Assembly: GCF_025149785.1 (NCBI RefSeq) | Contig: NZ_CP102277.1 | Span: forward strand, 558,001-622,000 | DNA: 64,000 bases | Direction: 5' to 3' | Source of the DNA: Coprococcus comes ATCC 27758 | GTDB lineage: Bacteria; Bacillota; Clostridia; Lachnospirales; Lachnospiraceae | In this document: piece after piece, positions 17,979 through 26,329 of the stretch | How the letters are laid out: each line of letters opens with the position of its first letter | Numbering within the stretch: position 1 is the stretch's first letter | Translations under genes and position numbers: made by a program | The notes under the pieces: generated by a model | Databases searched by the model: none | Seen by the model: the letters and a program-made list of their open reading frames with translations, nothing else | Told to the model about the DNA's origin: nothing

Positions 17979-18057
17979 GATGGAACCTGTTTTAAAGGAG
18001 GACACCTGCAGCTGATACCGATTTTTGAACAGGAAAAGAAATAACAGGAGGCAGGTT

Positions 18058-18243
18058 ATGGCAAATACAGCGAGCTGTTGTGACACCTGTACATTTTATA
18101 TTTACGATGATGAATATGAATGTTACACGTGTGACAGAGACCTGGATGAGGATGAGATGATGCGGTTTCTGACGGATCAGCATTATCAGTGTCCTTACTA
18201 CAGATCTGGAGATGAATACAGAGTCGTCAGAAAACAGATGTAA
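18058..18243 (+). CDS. DUF6472-like small Cys-rich protein
   Basis: From the ATG at 18058, with a strong CAGGAGG site, this is a 61-residue acidic protein with Cys residues in the pattern CCDTCTFY...CYTCD...CPYY, able to bind a metal or form a small zinc-ribbon-like fold. It ends GDEYRVVRKQM. It resembles the DUF6472 small proteins widespread in Clostridia, from memory of that family. No signal peptide or membrane segment. Function unknown. Codon use is like its neighbours. Confidence 0.75.
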   Translation: MANTASCCDTCTFYIYDDEYECYTCDRDLDEDEMMRFLTDQHYQCPYYRSGDEYRVVRKQM

Positions 18244-18270
18244 ATTGTAGATGATGGAGTAGAAGTATAA

Positions 18271-18414
18271 AAAACACAGAATTTTGTAATGCGTCAGGTA
18301 ATAGATGAATTTGTACTTGTTCCAAGAGGAGAAGCTGCGGAGCGGATAAATGGAACGATGACACTAAGTGAGACAGCGGCATTTATATATGAACATCTGG
18401 AGGAGGCTATAAAG
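18271..18414 (+). pseudogene. PqqD-like domain stub in frame with the MATE gene
   Basis: The translated stretch FVMRQVIDEFVLVPRGEA and ERINGTMTLSETAAFIYEHL matches the N-terminal two thirds of PqqD/RiPP-recognition proteins (pattern F-x-L-R-x-V...LVPxGE...G...L-N-E-T-A-x-F-I-W-x-x-L). The frame opens after a TAA at 18268. The only ATG is at 18289, inside the domain, without a well-placed ribosome-binding site. The domain breaks off after LEEA and runs without a stop into the MATE protein. Either a decayed PqqD gene has fused to the transporter, or it is a short translated leader that couples to it. Confidence 0.6.
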
Positions 18415-19833
18415 GTGAGAGATAAAAAGGCAAATACAGTGAATGAGCAGGACAATCCGCTTGGGTATGAAAAGGAATCAAAACTACTGGTTGGATTTGC
18501 GATTCCATGCATTATTTCTATGCTGGTAACAGCTCTTTACAATATTGTAGATCAGATTTTCATTGGCCAGGGTGTGGGAATGCTGGGAAATGCAGCAACG
18601 AATATTGCGTTTCCGCTTTCTACTTCCTGTACGGCAATCTCACTGCTGCTTGGAATCGGCAGTGCGACCAATTTTTCATTGAAGCTTGGTGCAGGAGAAG
18701 AAAAAGAATCTGCAGAGTATGCGGGAAATGGAATTTGCCTGATGGCAATTTTCGGGATTGCACTTTTTGCAGTAACGACGATTTTGCTGACTCCGATGCT
18801 GAAATTCTTCGGTGCCACATCGGAGGTACTTCCGTATGCACAGGAATATACACGGATCACGGCAATTGGCTTTCCATTTCTGATCGCAAATACGGGGATG
18901 AGTAAGCTGATCCTTGCGGATGGAAGTCCGCGATATTCGATGACATCTATGCTGGTGGGTGCTATTGTAAATACAATTCTGGATCCGATTTTTATTTTTG
19001 GGCTGCATATGGGAATGAGGGGCGCAGCACTTGCTACGATCATAGGACAGATCGTTTCGTTCTGCATCAGTCTGCGGTATATGTTCCATTTTAAAACGAT
19101 CCGGCTTACAAAGGAAAGTTTCCATATGACGGGAAGACATATCGAGAATATTTTCAAATTCGGTGCCAGTGCCTGCTTTAACCAGATTGCAATGACGATC
19201 GTACAGATCGTACTGAATAATACATTGTCGCATTATGGAGCACAGTCTGTATATGGCGGTGACATTCCGCTTGCTTGTGCCGGGATCATTACAAAAGTAA
19301 ATATGATCTTTATGTCATTTGTTATCGGAATTTCCCAGGGAATCCAGCCGATTATCGGCTTCAACTATGGCGCAGAGAAGTATGAACGGGTACGGAAAAG
19401 CTACCTGCTCGCACTTGGAACTGCAACCGTTCTTTCCGGAATTGCATTTTTCTGTTTCCAGGTATTCCCGAGACAGATCATCAGCGTATTTGGTTCGGGA
19501 AGTGAGCTGTATTTTCAGTTTTCAGAGCGGTATTTCCGGATCTATATGTTCCTTACGCTTATCAATGGAATCCAGCCGGTTACATCGAACTTTTTCAACT
19601 CCATCGGAAAATCGCAGCTGGGTGTATTTATGTCCCTGACAAGACAGATTCTCTTTTTATTGCCGCTGATCGTGATTTTTCCATTGTTTATGGGAATTGA
19701 CGGGGTTATGTATGCCGGACCAATTGCAGATGCGGCAGCAGCAATCGTCTGCGGATATTTCATGGTGAGGGAGCTTAAGGAACTTTCTGTGATGGATAAG
19801 AAGAAAAAAGAAGAAAGTGCAGCGCTGAGCTGA
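18415..19833 (+). CDS. MATE-family efflux transporter
   Basis: The GTG at 18415 is preferred as start: AGGAGG lies 8 bases upstream, and the product (472 residues, beginning MRDKKANTVNEQDNPLGYEKES) is then normal for the family. The frame is also open from ATG 18289, which would add 42 residues of PqqD-like sequence. Twelve hydrophobic segments follow, with the typical LVTALYNIVDQIFIGQGVG opening and a second-half repeat at GISQGIQPIIGFNYGAEKY. MATE proteins export drugs or metabolites against Na+ or H+. Substrate unknown. A terminator follows. Confidence 0.88.
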   Translation: MRDKKANTVNEQDNPLGYEKESKLLVGFAIPCIISMLVTALYNIVDQIFIGQGVGMLGNAATNIAFPLSTSCTAISLLLGIGSATNFSLKLGAGEEKESAEYAGNGICLMAIFGIALFAVTTILLTPMLKFFGATSEVLPYAQEYTRITAIGFPFLIANTGMSKLILADGSPRYSMTSMLVGAIVNTILDPIFIFGLHMGMRGAALATIIGQIVSFCISLRYMFHFKTIRLTKESFHMTGRHIENIFKFGASACFNQIAMTIVQIVLNNTLSHYGAQSVYGGDIPLACAGIITKVNMIFMSFVIGISQGIQPIIGFNYGAEKYERVRKSYLLALGTATVLSGIAFFCFQVFPRQIISVFGSGSELYFQFSERYFRIYMFLTLINGIQPVTSNFFNSIGKSQLGVFMSLTRQILFLLPLIVIFPLFMGIDGVMYAGPIADAAAAIVCGYFMVRELKELSVMDKKKKEESAALS

Positions 19834-19837
19834 TGAG

Positions 19838-19870
19838 AAAGACGGTTCTTTTATGGGAACTGTCTTTTTT
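19838..19870 (+). terminator. terminator after MATE gene
   Basis: AAAGACGGTTC/GAACTGTCTTT arms with a short loop and a T-run. Confidence 0.85.
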
Positions 19871-19953
19871 ATTAACAGGGAATAGGTTGGGATTGATTCA
19901 GAAAAGAATTTTGTATATACTGATTAGTGAAAAAAACGAAATGAGATGATGAT

Positions 19954-20874
19954 GTGAACATAGCGATTGTAATTCCGGTCTTCCGGCCGGATGGAAGACT
20001 GAAAATGTGTATTGAAAGATTATTAAGACAGAGTGTGATGCCGGATCGTATATTACTGAATGTACTTTATGAGAACCCGGTAGACAGGGAAATTCCCGAA
20101 GTTTATATGGATGAGAGGATCGAGGTCCGATATACGCCAAAGGAAGAATATGACCGGGCAGGAAGCAGAGATACGATCCTGCGTGAGCTGGATTCGGATA
20201 TTGTGATTTTTATGGTACAGACGGCGATACCGCAGAACCGGTATCTGGTAGAGAAGCTGACGGAGCCATTTAAAGAGGAGCGGACGGCGGTCGTGTATGG
20301 CCGGCATATGACAGATGATGAATGCAGTCCGATCGAGTGCTGTGTGAGACAGTTTAACTATCCGCCGAAAGGCATGACAAAGTCTTTGGAAGATGCCGGA
20401 AAGCTTGGAATCCGGACATTTTTTAATTCCAATGTCTGTGCAGCATACCGAAGAAGAGCATATCTGGAGACAGAAGGTTTTGGAAGACGGATGATTGCCG
20501 GAGAGGATATGCTTGCGGCTAGAAGACTTCTGGAAAAGGGCTGGCAGGCAGTTTATGCGCCGGAAGCTGAAGTGATTTATTACCGGAACGATGATTTGCA
20601 CGGGCTCTGGAAACGCAACTTTGACATTGGGGTTGCACACGCAGAGCATCCGGAGATGATCGAAAATACAAAACCGGGTAAAGAAGGAGTGCGGTTGGTA
20701 CGTGTAACCTCGGCACTGCTTAGACAGAATCATATGGAGGAATACCTGGGCGAAGTGCTGACACGCGGCATTGTTCGTTATCTGGCATATCAGTTTGGAA
20801 GAAACTATGAACGATTGCCGGAGGGAGTTGTTCGGAAATGTTCAGCTAATAAAGAATACTGGGAGAAAAAATAA
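19954..20874 (+). CDS. GT2-family glycosyltransferase
   Basis: This 306-residue protein has the GT-A fold of family 2 glycosyltransferases, starting with the nucleotide-binding strand NIAIVIPVFRPDGRLKMCIERLLRQS. A catalytic-site region ETEGFGRRMIAGEDMLAARRLLEKGW lies near 170-195. The start is the GTG at 19954; the ribosome-binding site is weak. It would transfer an unknown sugar, perhaps in a rhamnosyltransferase-like way. It overlaps the next gene by one base (TAATG), so the two are co-translated. No membrane segment is seen. Confidence 0.82.
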   Translation: MNIAIVIPVFRPDGRLKMCIERLLRQSVMPDRILLNVLYENPVDREIPEVYMDERIEVRYTPKEEYDRAGSRDTILRELDSDIVIFMVQTAIPQNRYLVEKLTEPFKEERTAVVYGRHMTDDECSPIECCVRQFNYPPKGMTKSLEDAGKLGIRTFFNSNVCAAYRRRAYLETEGFGRRMIAGEDMLAARRLLEKGWQAVYAPEAEVIYYRNDDLHGLWKRNFDIGVAHAEHPEMIENTKPGKEGVRLVRVTSALLRQNHMEEYLGEVLTRGIVRYLAYQFGRNYERLPEGVVRKCSANKEYWEKK

Positions 20875-21419
20875 TGGGATATTTTTATTTTGCAAGACAT
20901 GGACAGACTGTGTGGAATGTGGAAAATAAAATCTGTGGTGCGACAGATATCGAGCTGACAGAGCTTGGACATGAGCAGGCAATGGAGCTTGGAAGAAAGA
21001 TTAAGGAAGAGGGCGTAAAGATTGACGAAATCCTGTATTCGCCGCTTGTCCGGGCGAAGGAGACGGCACGTCATATTTCGGAAATGACAGGGATTCCGAT
21101 GCGTGAGGAGATGCGCCTGAAGGAGCAGAATTTTGGGAAATATGAATCTACACCGAGAAATGGGGAGGAGTTCAAAAAGGCAAAACAGAACTTTATCAAT
21201 CATTTTGAAGGCGGGGAGACAATGCTTCATCTGTGCCAGAGAATTTACAATCTTCTGGATGATATCCGGGAAGAGGCAGATGATAAGGTCTATCTTCTTG
21301 TAGCGCATAATGGGATATCCAGAGTGATCCAGTCCTATTTTTATGATATGACTAATGAAGAATTTGCTGCGTTTGGGATTAAGAACTGTGAGCTGAGGAG
21401 ATTTGAATTTCCGGAGTAG
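20874..21419 (+). CDS. Histidine phosphatase family protein (phosphoglycerate-mutase-like)
   Basis: This 181-residue protein has the RHG motif ARHGQTVWN at residues 8-16, where the His is phosphorylated, and the second catalytic His in VAHNGISRVI near 146. The size and sequence fit broad-specificity phosphatases such as PhoE or CobC rather than the true glycolytic mutase. Substrate unknown. It is coupled to the glycosyltransferase by a one-base overlap, an unusual pairing that hints at removal of phosphate from a glycan intermediate; that is inference. Confidence 0.88.
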   Translation: MGYFYFARHGQTVWNVENKICGATDIELTELGHEQAMELGRKIKEEGVKIDEILYSPLVRAKETARHISEMTGIPMREEMRLKEQNFGKYESTPRNGEEFKKAKQNFINHFEGGETMLHLCQRIYNLLDDIREEADDKVYLLVAHNGISRVIQSYFYDMTNEEFAAFGIKNCELRRFEFPE

Positions 21420-21427
21420 GAGAAGAG

Positions 21428-21459
21428 CATGCAACTGTCGATCAAACACCGGTTGCATG
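21428..21459 (+). terminator. hairpin after histidine phosphatase
   Basis: CATGCAACTG/CGGTTGCATG arms; no T-run, so termination is uncertain. Confidence 0.4.
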
Positions 21460-21613
21460 TATATGACATGGCAGTGAACGAACTTGGATTGATAAAAGAA
21501 AAAGCTCTGTCATTACTTCCTCTGGTGATTATGATTAATGCGGCAAATTGCAGTCAAAATAATTGATATAATTTAATGAAATACAAAAAAGTCAAAAAAA
21601 ATATAAAAAACAC

Positions 21614-21642
21614 TTGCCAAACCGGCTGGTATGTGATAAGAT
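21614..21642 (+). promoter_or_regulatory. promoter of tRNA-Leu(CAG)
   Basis: TTGCCA (21614-21619), 17-base spacer, TAAGAT (21637-21642), 13 bases before the tRNA. Confidence 0.7.
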
Positions 21643-21655
21643 TCTTTTTGTTGAC

Positions 21656-21738
21656 GCGGAAGTGTCGGAATGGCAGACGAGCTAGATTCAGGTTCTAGTG
21701 CTCGCAAGGGCGTGTGGGTTCAAGTCCCATCTTCCGCA
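21656..21738 (+). tRNA. tRNA-Leu (CAG)
   Basis: Class II tRNA: acceptor GCGGAAG/CTTCCGC, anticodon stem CTAGA/TCTAG with loop TTCAGGT, long variable arm GTGCTCGCAAGGGCGT. It marks the left edge of an accessory region. Confidence 0.95.
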
Positions 21739-21790
21739 TAATAAAAGAAACCTCAGGTGATTACCTGAGGTTTCTTTTATTATGCGGAAG
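21731..21790. repeat. 60-bp palindrome built on the tRNA-Leu 3' end (also its terminator)
   Basis: Positions 21731-21758 and 21763-21790 are perfect 28-bp inverted copies around the loop GATT. The left arm starts with the last 8 bases of the tRNA (CTTCCGCA), so the right arm carries TGCGGAAG, a mirror of the acceptor end. The inner part with TTTCTTTTATT serves as the tRNA terminator. Confidence 0.9.
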
Positions 21791-22155
21791 GGGTTATTAT
21801 TATTATTAAGACAGAGAAAATATAAAATCTCACAGAAAATGAGATTTGCATAAAATATGGTCTAACATAAAAAGCGAGAAAACGTTGAGTCCTTGTACTC
21901 ATGGGGATGCCTGGATTATGAGTTGACAATAACAAAACTGCAATTATTAAAGCAGCTTACCGTAGATCTGATGAAGAAACAGAGATTGGATTATTTGAGA
22001 TATAAATTAATATTGAATATGAATCAAGACAGTTATAGCAAAGTGTATTTTCATCTCAGAATCAAACTTCACAATGGAATGATGAGGAAACAGTAATTGG
22101 AAGAGCAACTTTTAAGATTGAATCGAGAGGAGAACAAATAGCATGAACGAAAGAC
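21791..22155. other. decayed sequence between tRNA-Leu and the truncated ATPase
   Basis: A 67-codon frame (21893-22096) is open but has no ribosome-binding site. In another frame the peptides SDEETEIGLFEI and NDEETVIGRATFKIESRGEQ each end at a stop, suggesting remnants of a duplicated small plus-strand gene. No intact gene is supported. Confidence 0.35.
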
Positions 22156-22308
22156 AGATGATTTGCCGTCACCGGGATCGCCTTGCAGCAGCGTGACTTT
22201 GCCGAAGGGAATATAGGGATACCACAGCCAGCGCATCTCTTTCGGGATAATCTCGCTGGCCTTGATGATTTCCAGTTTTGCTAGAATATTGTTCGGATAG
22301 TCTGTCAT
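22069..22308 (-). pseudogene. Truncated AAA/RepA-type ATPase of a mobile element
   Basis: From the ATG at 22308 (GGAGG upstream) the product runs MTDYPNNILAKLEIIKASEI and PKEMRWLWYPYIPFGKVTLL up to a Walker A GDPGDGKSS, the start of the AAA (RepA-like) ATPases carried by Clostridial ICEs and mobilizable elements. Homology is lost right after the P-loop, near 22156, and the frame ends in unrelated sequence. Normal members are several hundred residues, so only the first 50 or so remain. Its start overlaps the stop of the upstream 57-residue gene (ATGA), the usual coupled arrangement. Confidence 0.7.
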
Positions 22309-22478
22309 TGTCTTGTCCTCCTTTTCGATAGATAGTGTGGGCATAAAATCACGGTGGAACGGAAGCTCTGCTTGCAGCTCCTTTCACATTTTTTGCAAAG
22401 CTCGTTATATTTCTTCCTGCCACGCTCATCAAGAAAGAACGCCCATTCTCTCTTGAGGTATTTCGGCATACTAGGCAT
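22305..22478 (-). CDS. Small mobile-element-associated protein
   Basis: A 57-residue basic protein beginning MPSMPKYLKREWAFFLDERG, with three Cys residues (CKKCERSC) and a fourth in VILCPHYLSKRR. Similar small proteins sit immediately before the AAA ATPase of Firmicutes integrative elements, from memory of such elements. Start at 22478, with GGAGG 8 bases upstream; a GTG at 22487 overlaps the ribosome-binding site and is rejected. The four Cys could bind zinc. Coupled to the truncated ATPase by ATGA. Function unknown. Confidence 0.6.
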   Translation of the reverse strand: MPSMPKYLKREWAFFLDERGRKKYNELCKKCERSCKQSFRSTVILCPHYLSKRRTRQ

Positions 22479-22668
22479 AACTGACACCTCCTTATCGCTG
22501 CCTAATTGCCGATTTGCTCCCGAAACGCAGAAACGCCCAAAACCGTTTCCCGTTGTATAGTTTCTGGGCGATTTTGGGCGTTTCCTTTCGATATGAGTGA
22601 CTTTGTTTTGACGGCGGTATCCTTACCGCCAACCATTCAAAAGCCGCTGTTTGTTGCTTCCGGGTAAC

Positions 22669-22697
22669 AAAAAAGCGCCGTATTGCTACGACGCTTT
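22669..22697 (-). terminator. terminator of the surface-protein operon
   Basis: On the minus strand AAGCGTCGTA and TACGGCGCTT pair, followed by TTTTT (the A-run near 22670 on the plus strand). Confidence 0.75.
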
Positions 22698-22738
22698 TGT
22701 CTTGCTCGGAAGATATGGAGCAAGGGAGCACTATTCAA

Positions 22739-25700
22739 TTATTTGTTGTACTTTTTCTTTCTGCTTACTGCCGTTGTTCTAATGGCTGCACCGCCGCTGA
22801 CAAACAGCAAGGCAAGCCACAAAGCAAGATTGCTGGAATCGCCGGTCTGCGGAGATTTGGAATCGTCCTTCAGCTTCGTTGTTATGGTGTCTGCTTTTTT
22901 GATTTCCTTTGTACCATCCTTGTCGCTGTAATATTTACCGCAGCCGTCGCAGTACCAATACTCGATATTGCCCTCGGTGGTCTTTGTCGCCGCCTTTGCC
23001 GGGAAGTGCTTTAAGTTGGTGTGGTTCTTCGGATCAAGCTCACCGTATTCCGCACCGCAGACTTCGCACTTTGCCTTGTCCTTGCAGGTCGCTTTCCCGC
23101 CGGTGTGCTCAGTCAGCTTCTTGCCGCAATAATCACACTTGTGGTCTTTGTTATCGTCTGCACACTCGCTGATTATATAATCGCAGATATCACATTTGTG
23201 GTCTTTGTTTGCATCGATGCAATTCTCCGTTTGCGTGCCTGCAGAGCATCCGTCAACGGTGCAGGTGCGGGTATGGGTGCCGTCTTCGTTGGACGTCCAA
23301 GCGCCCCAGTTGTGGTCCAGCGCATTGCCGGAGAAGAAGGTCGCCTCATCCGCCGTGACCTCGGAGCTCAGACCGCAGACTGCGCAGGACTTGTAATAGA
23401 TTGCCTTTTCGGTACAGGTTGCAGCAGACTTCAAATACTGCGCCTCTGCTTTTTCGGCAGTGAAGCTGTGTGCCGCCATCTCGCCGTATTCGCCGCCGCA
23501 GACCGTGCAGACAGCCTTGTGCGTGCAGGTCGCCGTGCCGCCGTGGCAATTCTCGGTTTCCGTATGGCTGGTGTCACGCTTACAGATTCGGGTGTGGGTC
23601 TTTTGATCGCTGTTCTGCGTCCAAGCGCCCCAGTCGTGATCCAGCGCATTGCCGGAGAAGAAGGTCGCCTCATCCGCCGTGCCCTCGGAGCTCAGACCGC
23701 AGACTGCGCAGGACTTGTAGTAGACCGCCTTTTCGGTACAGGTTGCAGCAGACTTCAAATACTGCGTCTCTGCTTTTTCAGCCGTGAAGCTGTGTGCCGC
23801 CATCTCGCCGTATTCGCCGCCGCAGACCGTACAGGCAGCCTTGTGCGTGCAGTCTGCCGTGCCGCCGTGGCAATTCTCGGTTTCCGTATGGCTGGTGTCA
23901 CGCTTACAGATTCGGGTGTGGGTCTTTTGATCGCTGTTCTGCGTCCAAGCGCCCCAGTTGTGGTCCAGCGCGGTATTCGCTGCGGTAAACGTATCGGCGT
24001 CGTTGGTGCTTACTTCTCCGCACGCACAGGATAGATAATACACCGCATTATTGGTGCAGTCCGCAGGAGTTTTCAGCGCTTCGGGCTTTTGAACCTGCTG
24101 TATGTAGGAGTGCACATGGATCGGCGTCCAGTGGGCGTAGAGGGTCTGCGTCCCGAACACTGTCACGGTGGTGTTTTCCTTAATCTCGGTGCCGCCGTTC
24201 TGTTCCGTGTACCAGCCGGCAAAATCGTATCCCGCATAGCTGGGAACCGGCAGTGTGCCGTAGGGTTCGCCGGTCGTCAACGATTTGGTTTTGTCCGCTT
24301 CGGCCAGCATACCGCCGTTGGGGTCAAATGTCACAGTGAGGGGCCGCGCAACCGCGCCGGAAACAAGGTACAGCTTCTGGTCATCCTTATACTCCACGTG
24401 GGCATTGGCGTCATCCGCGAAAAAGTAATTCGCGTAGTCTTTTTTGTAATTATTAGAAAATGCCACGGGGTATCTGATATTCGCGGTGGTGACGCCGATG
24501 GACGCGCCTTTGGACATGCCGATCTCGATGGTCAGCGTCTTGCCGGAGGGCAGATACACATTGTTGGCCTTGCCGGAAACCGTGTTGTTCTGCACGAGGG
24601 GCTTGTTTCCGACCCTCAGCCGGCCGCTGTTGCTGGGGTTGATATAAATGCCGCCGCCATTGCCACTGGCTTTGTTATTCTCGATCTTACCGCTATAGAG
24701 TTGGCAGACCGAGCCGGTGCGGTAAATATATACGCCGCCGCCGTTGCCGGTGGCCGTATTGCCGGAGATCTCGCCGCCTTGCATAATCAGCCATGACGGC
24801 TCCTGATTCAGATAGATGGCGCCGCCGTCGCCGCTGATGTTTCCGGTGATCTTGCCGTCATAGAGGTAGAACATGCAGTCCTTGTCAAGCACATGAACCG
24901 CGCCGCCTTCCTTCGTGGCCCTGTTTCCACTGATCTCGCCGCCTCGCATGTTGAGCGTCGTCACCTGATTTGAATCTTGGCGTAGGCAGATGGCGCCGCC
25001 CCAGCGGTTGGCGGTATTGTTGTTGATCTTTGCGCTATCGGAAATGTTGATGGTGCCCCAGCCCATCAGAATGGCGCCGCCGTCCAGGCTGGAGGAATTG
25101 CCGGTGATCTGCGCGTTGCCGGAAATGTTTATCGTACCACTGCCGCGCATATAGATGGCGCCGCCGCCAGCATCGTTGCTGCTTTGGGTCGCTTTATTGC
25201 CGGAGATGGTGCCGCCGGTCATGTTGATGGTGCCGCCGGTGGTGGAGAAGAATGCGCCGCCGTTCTTGGCGGTGTTATCCTTGATGGTGCCGCCGTACAT
25301 ATTGAAAGCGCCGCCGGTGGTGTTCGGTATGTTATTATTGAATTTCCGGAAAACGGCACCGCCGTAGTTATTGCCGTTGTTGCCGGAGATTTCGCCACCG
25401 TACATGTTGAATATGCACTGCTGGTCATCCAGAGCGATAGCTCCACCGCCACCACCACTGGTAACTTTGCCACCGGTGAGCTTGCCACCGAACATATCCA
25501 GCGTGCTGGTATAAAGGTAAATGCAGGCACCGCCCCAGACACTCTGCGTCGCGCCCTTAAAGGTGCCGCCACCCTGACAGTCGCAGAGAACAAGTCGACC
25601 GCCGTTTTTGACCTGAATCTTGGCTGTGCCGTTGCTGGCAAGGGTCTTGCCGTTCAGGCACAGATATAGTGTTTTGCCATCCACCGTCAGATGGCCGTTG

Positions 25701-26329
25701 AGGGTGGCGTTCTCCGTCAGGTAAACGTAGGCGGTATTGTTGGTATATGTGATGCTGCTCGTGCCGTCCCATGCCGTATAGGTCACGTCGGAATGGCTGG
25801 CATGGTCGCCCGCCGTGCTACTGCCGCCGCAGTAGCAATGGGTGTGGTCATTCGCAGTCTGGGGCGCGAAGGCATTATCCGGTTCGCCGCTTAGCGCCAT
25901 AAGTGCGGCAACTGCGGCATCATAGCGGGTAAAATCGAGTACCGCGAAATCTTCATCAGAAAGCTGTACCTTCGCCTCGTCAATGGCTTCTAACTGCACT
26001 TCTACGTCCGCCGTATTATCTTCGCTGATTGTTTCCGCTTCCGGTAGCGCGTCGATCAATGCCTGCACATCTGCTGCGGTGATGGTCGGAGCGTCGTTGG
26101 ACGTACCTGTCTGTCCACTTTCTTCTGCGGCATATTTCCCGCAGTTTTCTGCCAAAGCACCATCTGCACCGCAGACGGGGCACTCTGCGTTCATTGTTTC
26201 TTCCGCACAAGCCATTTCGCAGGTGCATACAGGTGTTTCTTCCGTCTTGCCCTCAGCAAACGCCGTGGTCGGCACAAAGCAGAGCACCATGCACAGAGCG
26301 AGCAGGATACTGAATAATCGTTTTCTCAT
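22739..26329 (-). CDS. Large cell-wall surface protein: beta-helix, InlB-type repeat, Cys-rich repeats, SPQTG anchor
   Basis: This 1196-residue protein has a signal peptide (MRKRLFSILLALCMVLCFVP, ending TTAFA). A right-handed beta-helix (roughly 210-600) is made of repeated GGEISGNxAxxxGGAIY-type coils. One Listeria-Bacteroides (InlB B) repeat follows (TVTFDPNGG ... GYDFAGWYTEQNGGTE ... LYAHW, about 665-735), then Cys-rich modules (about 740-1150) with CxxC pairs such as CAVCG, CTVCGGEYGE and CDICD. The end is SPQTGD, a hydrophobic segment and SRKKKYNK, a sortase sorting signal. It would be exported and wall-anchored, probably as an adhesin; that is inference. The DNA is clearly more GC-rich than its surroundings, which points to transfer. 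The start overlaps the TetR stop by 4 bases. Confidence 0.88.
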   Translation of the reverse strand: MRKRLFSILLALCMVLCFVPTTAFAEGKTEETPVCTCEMACAEETMNAECPVCGADGALAENCGKYAAEESGQTGTSNDAPTITAADVQALIDALPEAETISEDNTADVEVQLEAIDEAKVQLSDEDFAVLDFTRYDAAVAALMALSGEPDNAFAPQTANDHTHCYCGGSSTAGDHASHSDVTYTAWDGTSSITYTNNTAYVYLTENATLNGHLTVDGKTLYLCLNGKTLASNGTAKIQVKNGGRLVLCDCQGGGTFKGATQSVWGGACIYLYTSTLDMFGGKLTGGKVTSGGGGGAIALDDQQCIFNMYGGEISGNNGNNYGGAVFRKFNNNIPNTTGGAFNMYGGTIKDNTAKNGGAFFSTTGGTINMTGGTISGNKATQSSNDAGGGAIYMRGSGTINISGNAQITGNSSSLDGGAILMGWGTINISDSAKINNNTANRWGGAICLRQDSNQVTTLNMRGGEISGNRATKEGGAVHVLDKDCMFYLYDGKITGNISGDGGAIYLNQEPSWLIMQGGEISGNTATGNGGGVYIYRTGSVCQLYSGKIENNKASGNGGGIYINPSNSGRLRVGNKPLVQNNTVSGKANNVYLPSGKTLTIEIGMSKGASIGVTTANIRYPVAFSNNYKKDYANYFFADDANAHVEYKDDQKLYLVSGAVARPLTVTFDPNGGMLAEADKTKSLTTGEPYGTLPVPSYAGYDFAGWYTEQNGGTEIKENTTVTVFGTQTLYAHWTPIHVHSYIQQVQKPEALKTPADCTNNAVYYLSCACGEVSTNDADTFTAANTALDHNWGAWTQNSDQKTHTRICKRDTSHTETENCHGGTADCTHKAACTVCGGEYGEMAAHSFTAEKAETQYLKSAATCTEKAVYYKSCAVCGLSSEGTADEATFFSGNALDHDWGAWTQNSDQKTHTRICKRDTSHTETENCHGGTATCTHKAVCTVCGGEYGEMAAHSFTAEKAEAQYLKSAATCTEKAIYYKSCAVCGLSSEVTADEATFFSGNALDHNWGAWTSNEDGTHTRTCTVDGCSAGTQTENCIDANKDHKCDICDYIISECADDNKDHKCDYCGKKLTEHTGGKATCKDKAKCEVCGAEYGELDPKNHTNLKHFPAKAATKTTEGNIEYWYCDGCGKYYSDKDGTKEIKKADTITTKLKDDSKSPQTGDSSNLALWLALLFVSGGAAIRTTAVSRKKKYNK
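23321..23968 (-). repeat. two 324-bp tandem repeats inside the surface-protein gene
   Basis: Units 23321-23644 and 23645-23968 are nearly identical at DNA level and encode 108-residue Cys-rich modules beginning around NALDHxWGAWTQNSDQKTH. Partial units flank both sides. The period is a multiple of three, so copy number can change without frameshift. Confidence 0.85.

Noticed and set aside
22492-22731. A 79-codon minus-strand ORF between the surface gene and the small ICE protein
   Set aside because: It overlaps the terminator and lacks a ribosome-binding site; its sequence looks like noncoding DNA common between ICE genes.
23021-24034. A 337-codon plus-strand ORF opposite the surface-protein gene
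   Set aside because: It is antisense to the Cys-rich repeats in GC-rich DNA, where long shadow frames are expected; repetitive, with no ribosome-binding site and no recognisable domain.
23300-25700. Possible CRISPR-like regular repeats
   Set aside because: The regularity comes from coding repeats (324-bp Cys-rich units and beta-helix coils), with no conserved short repeat separated by unique spacers.
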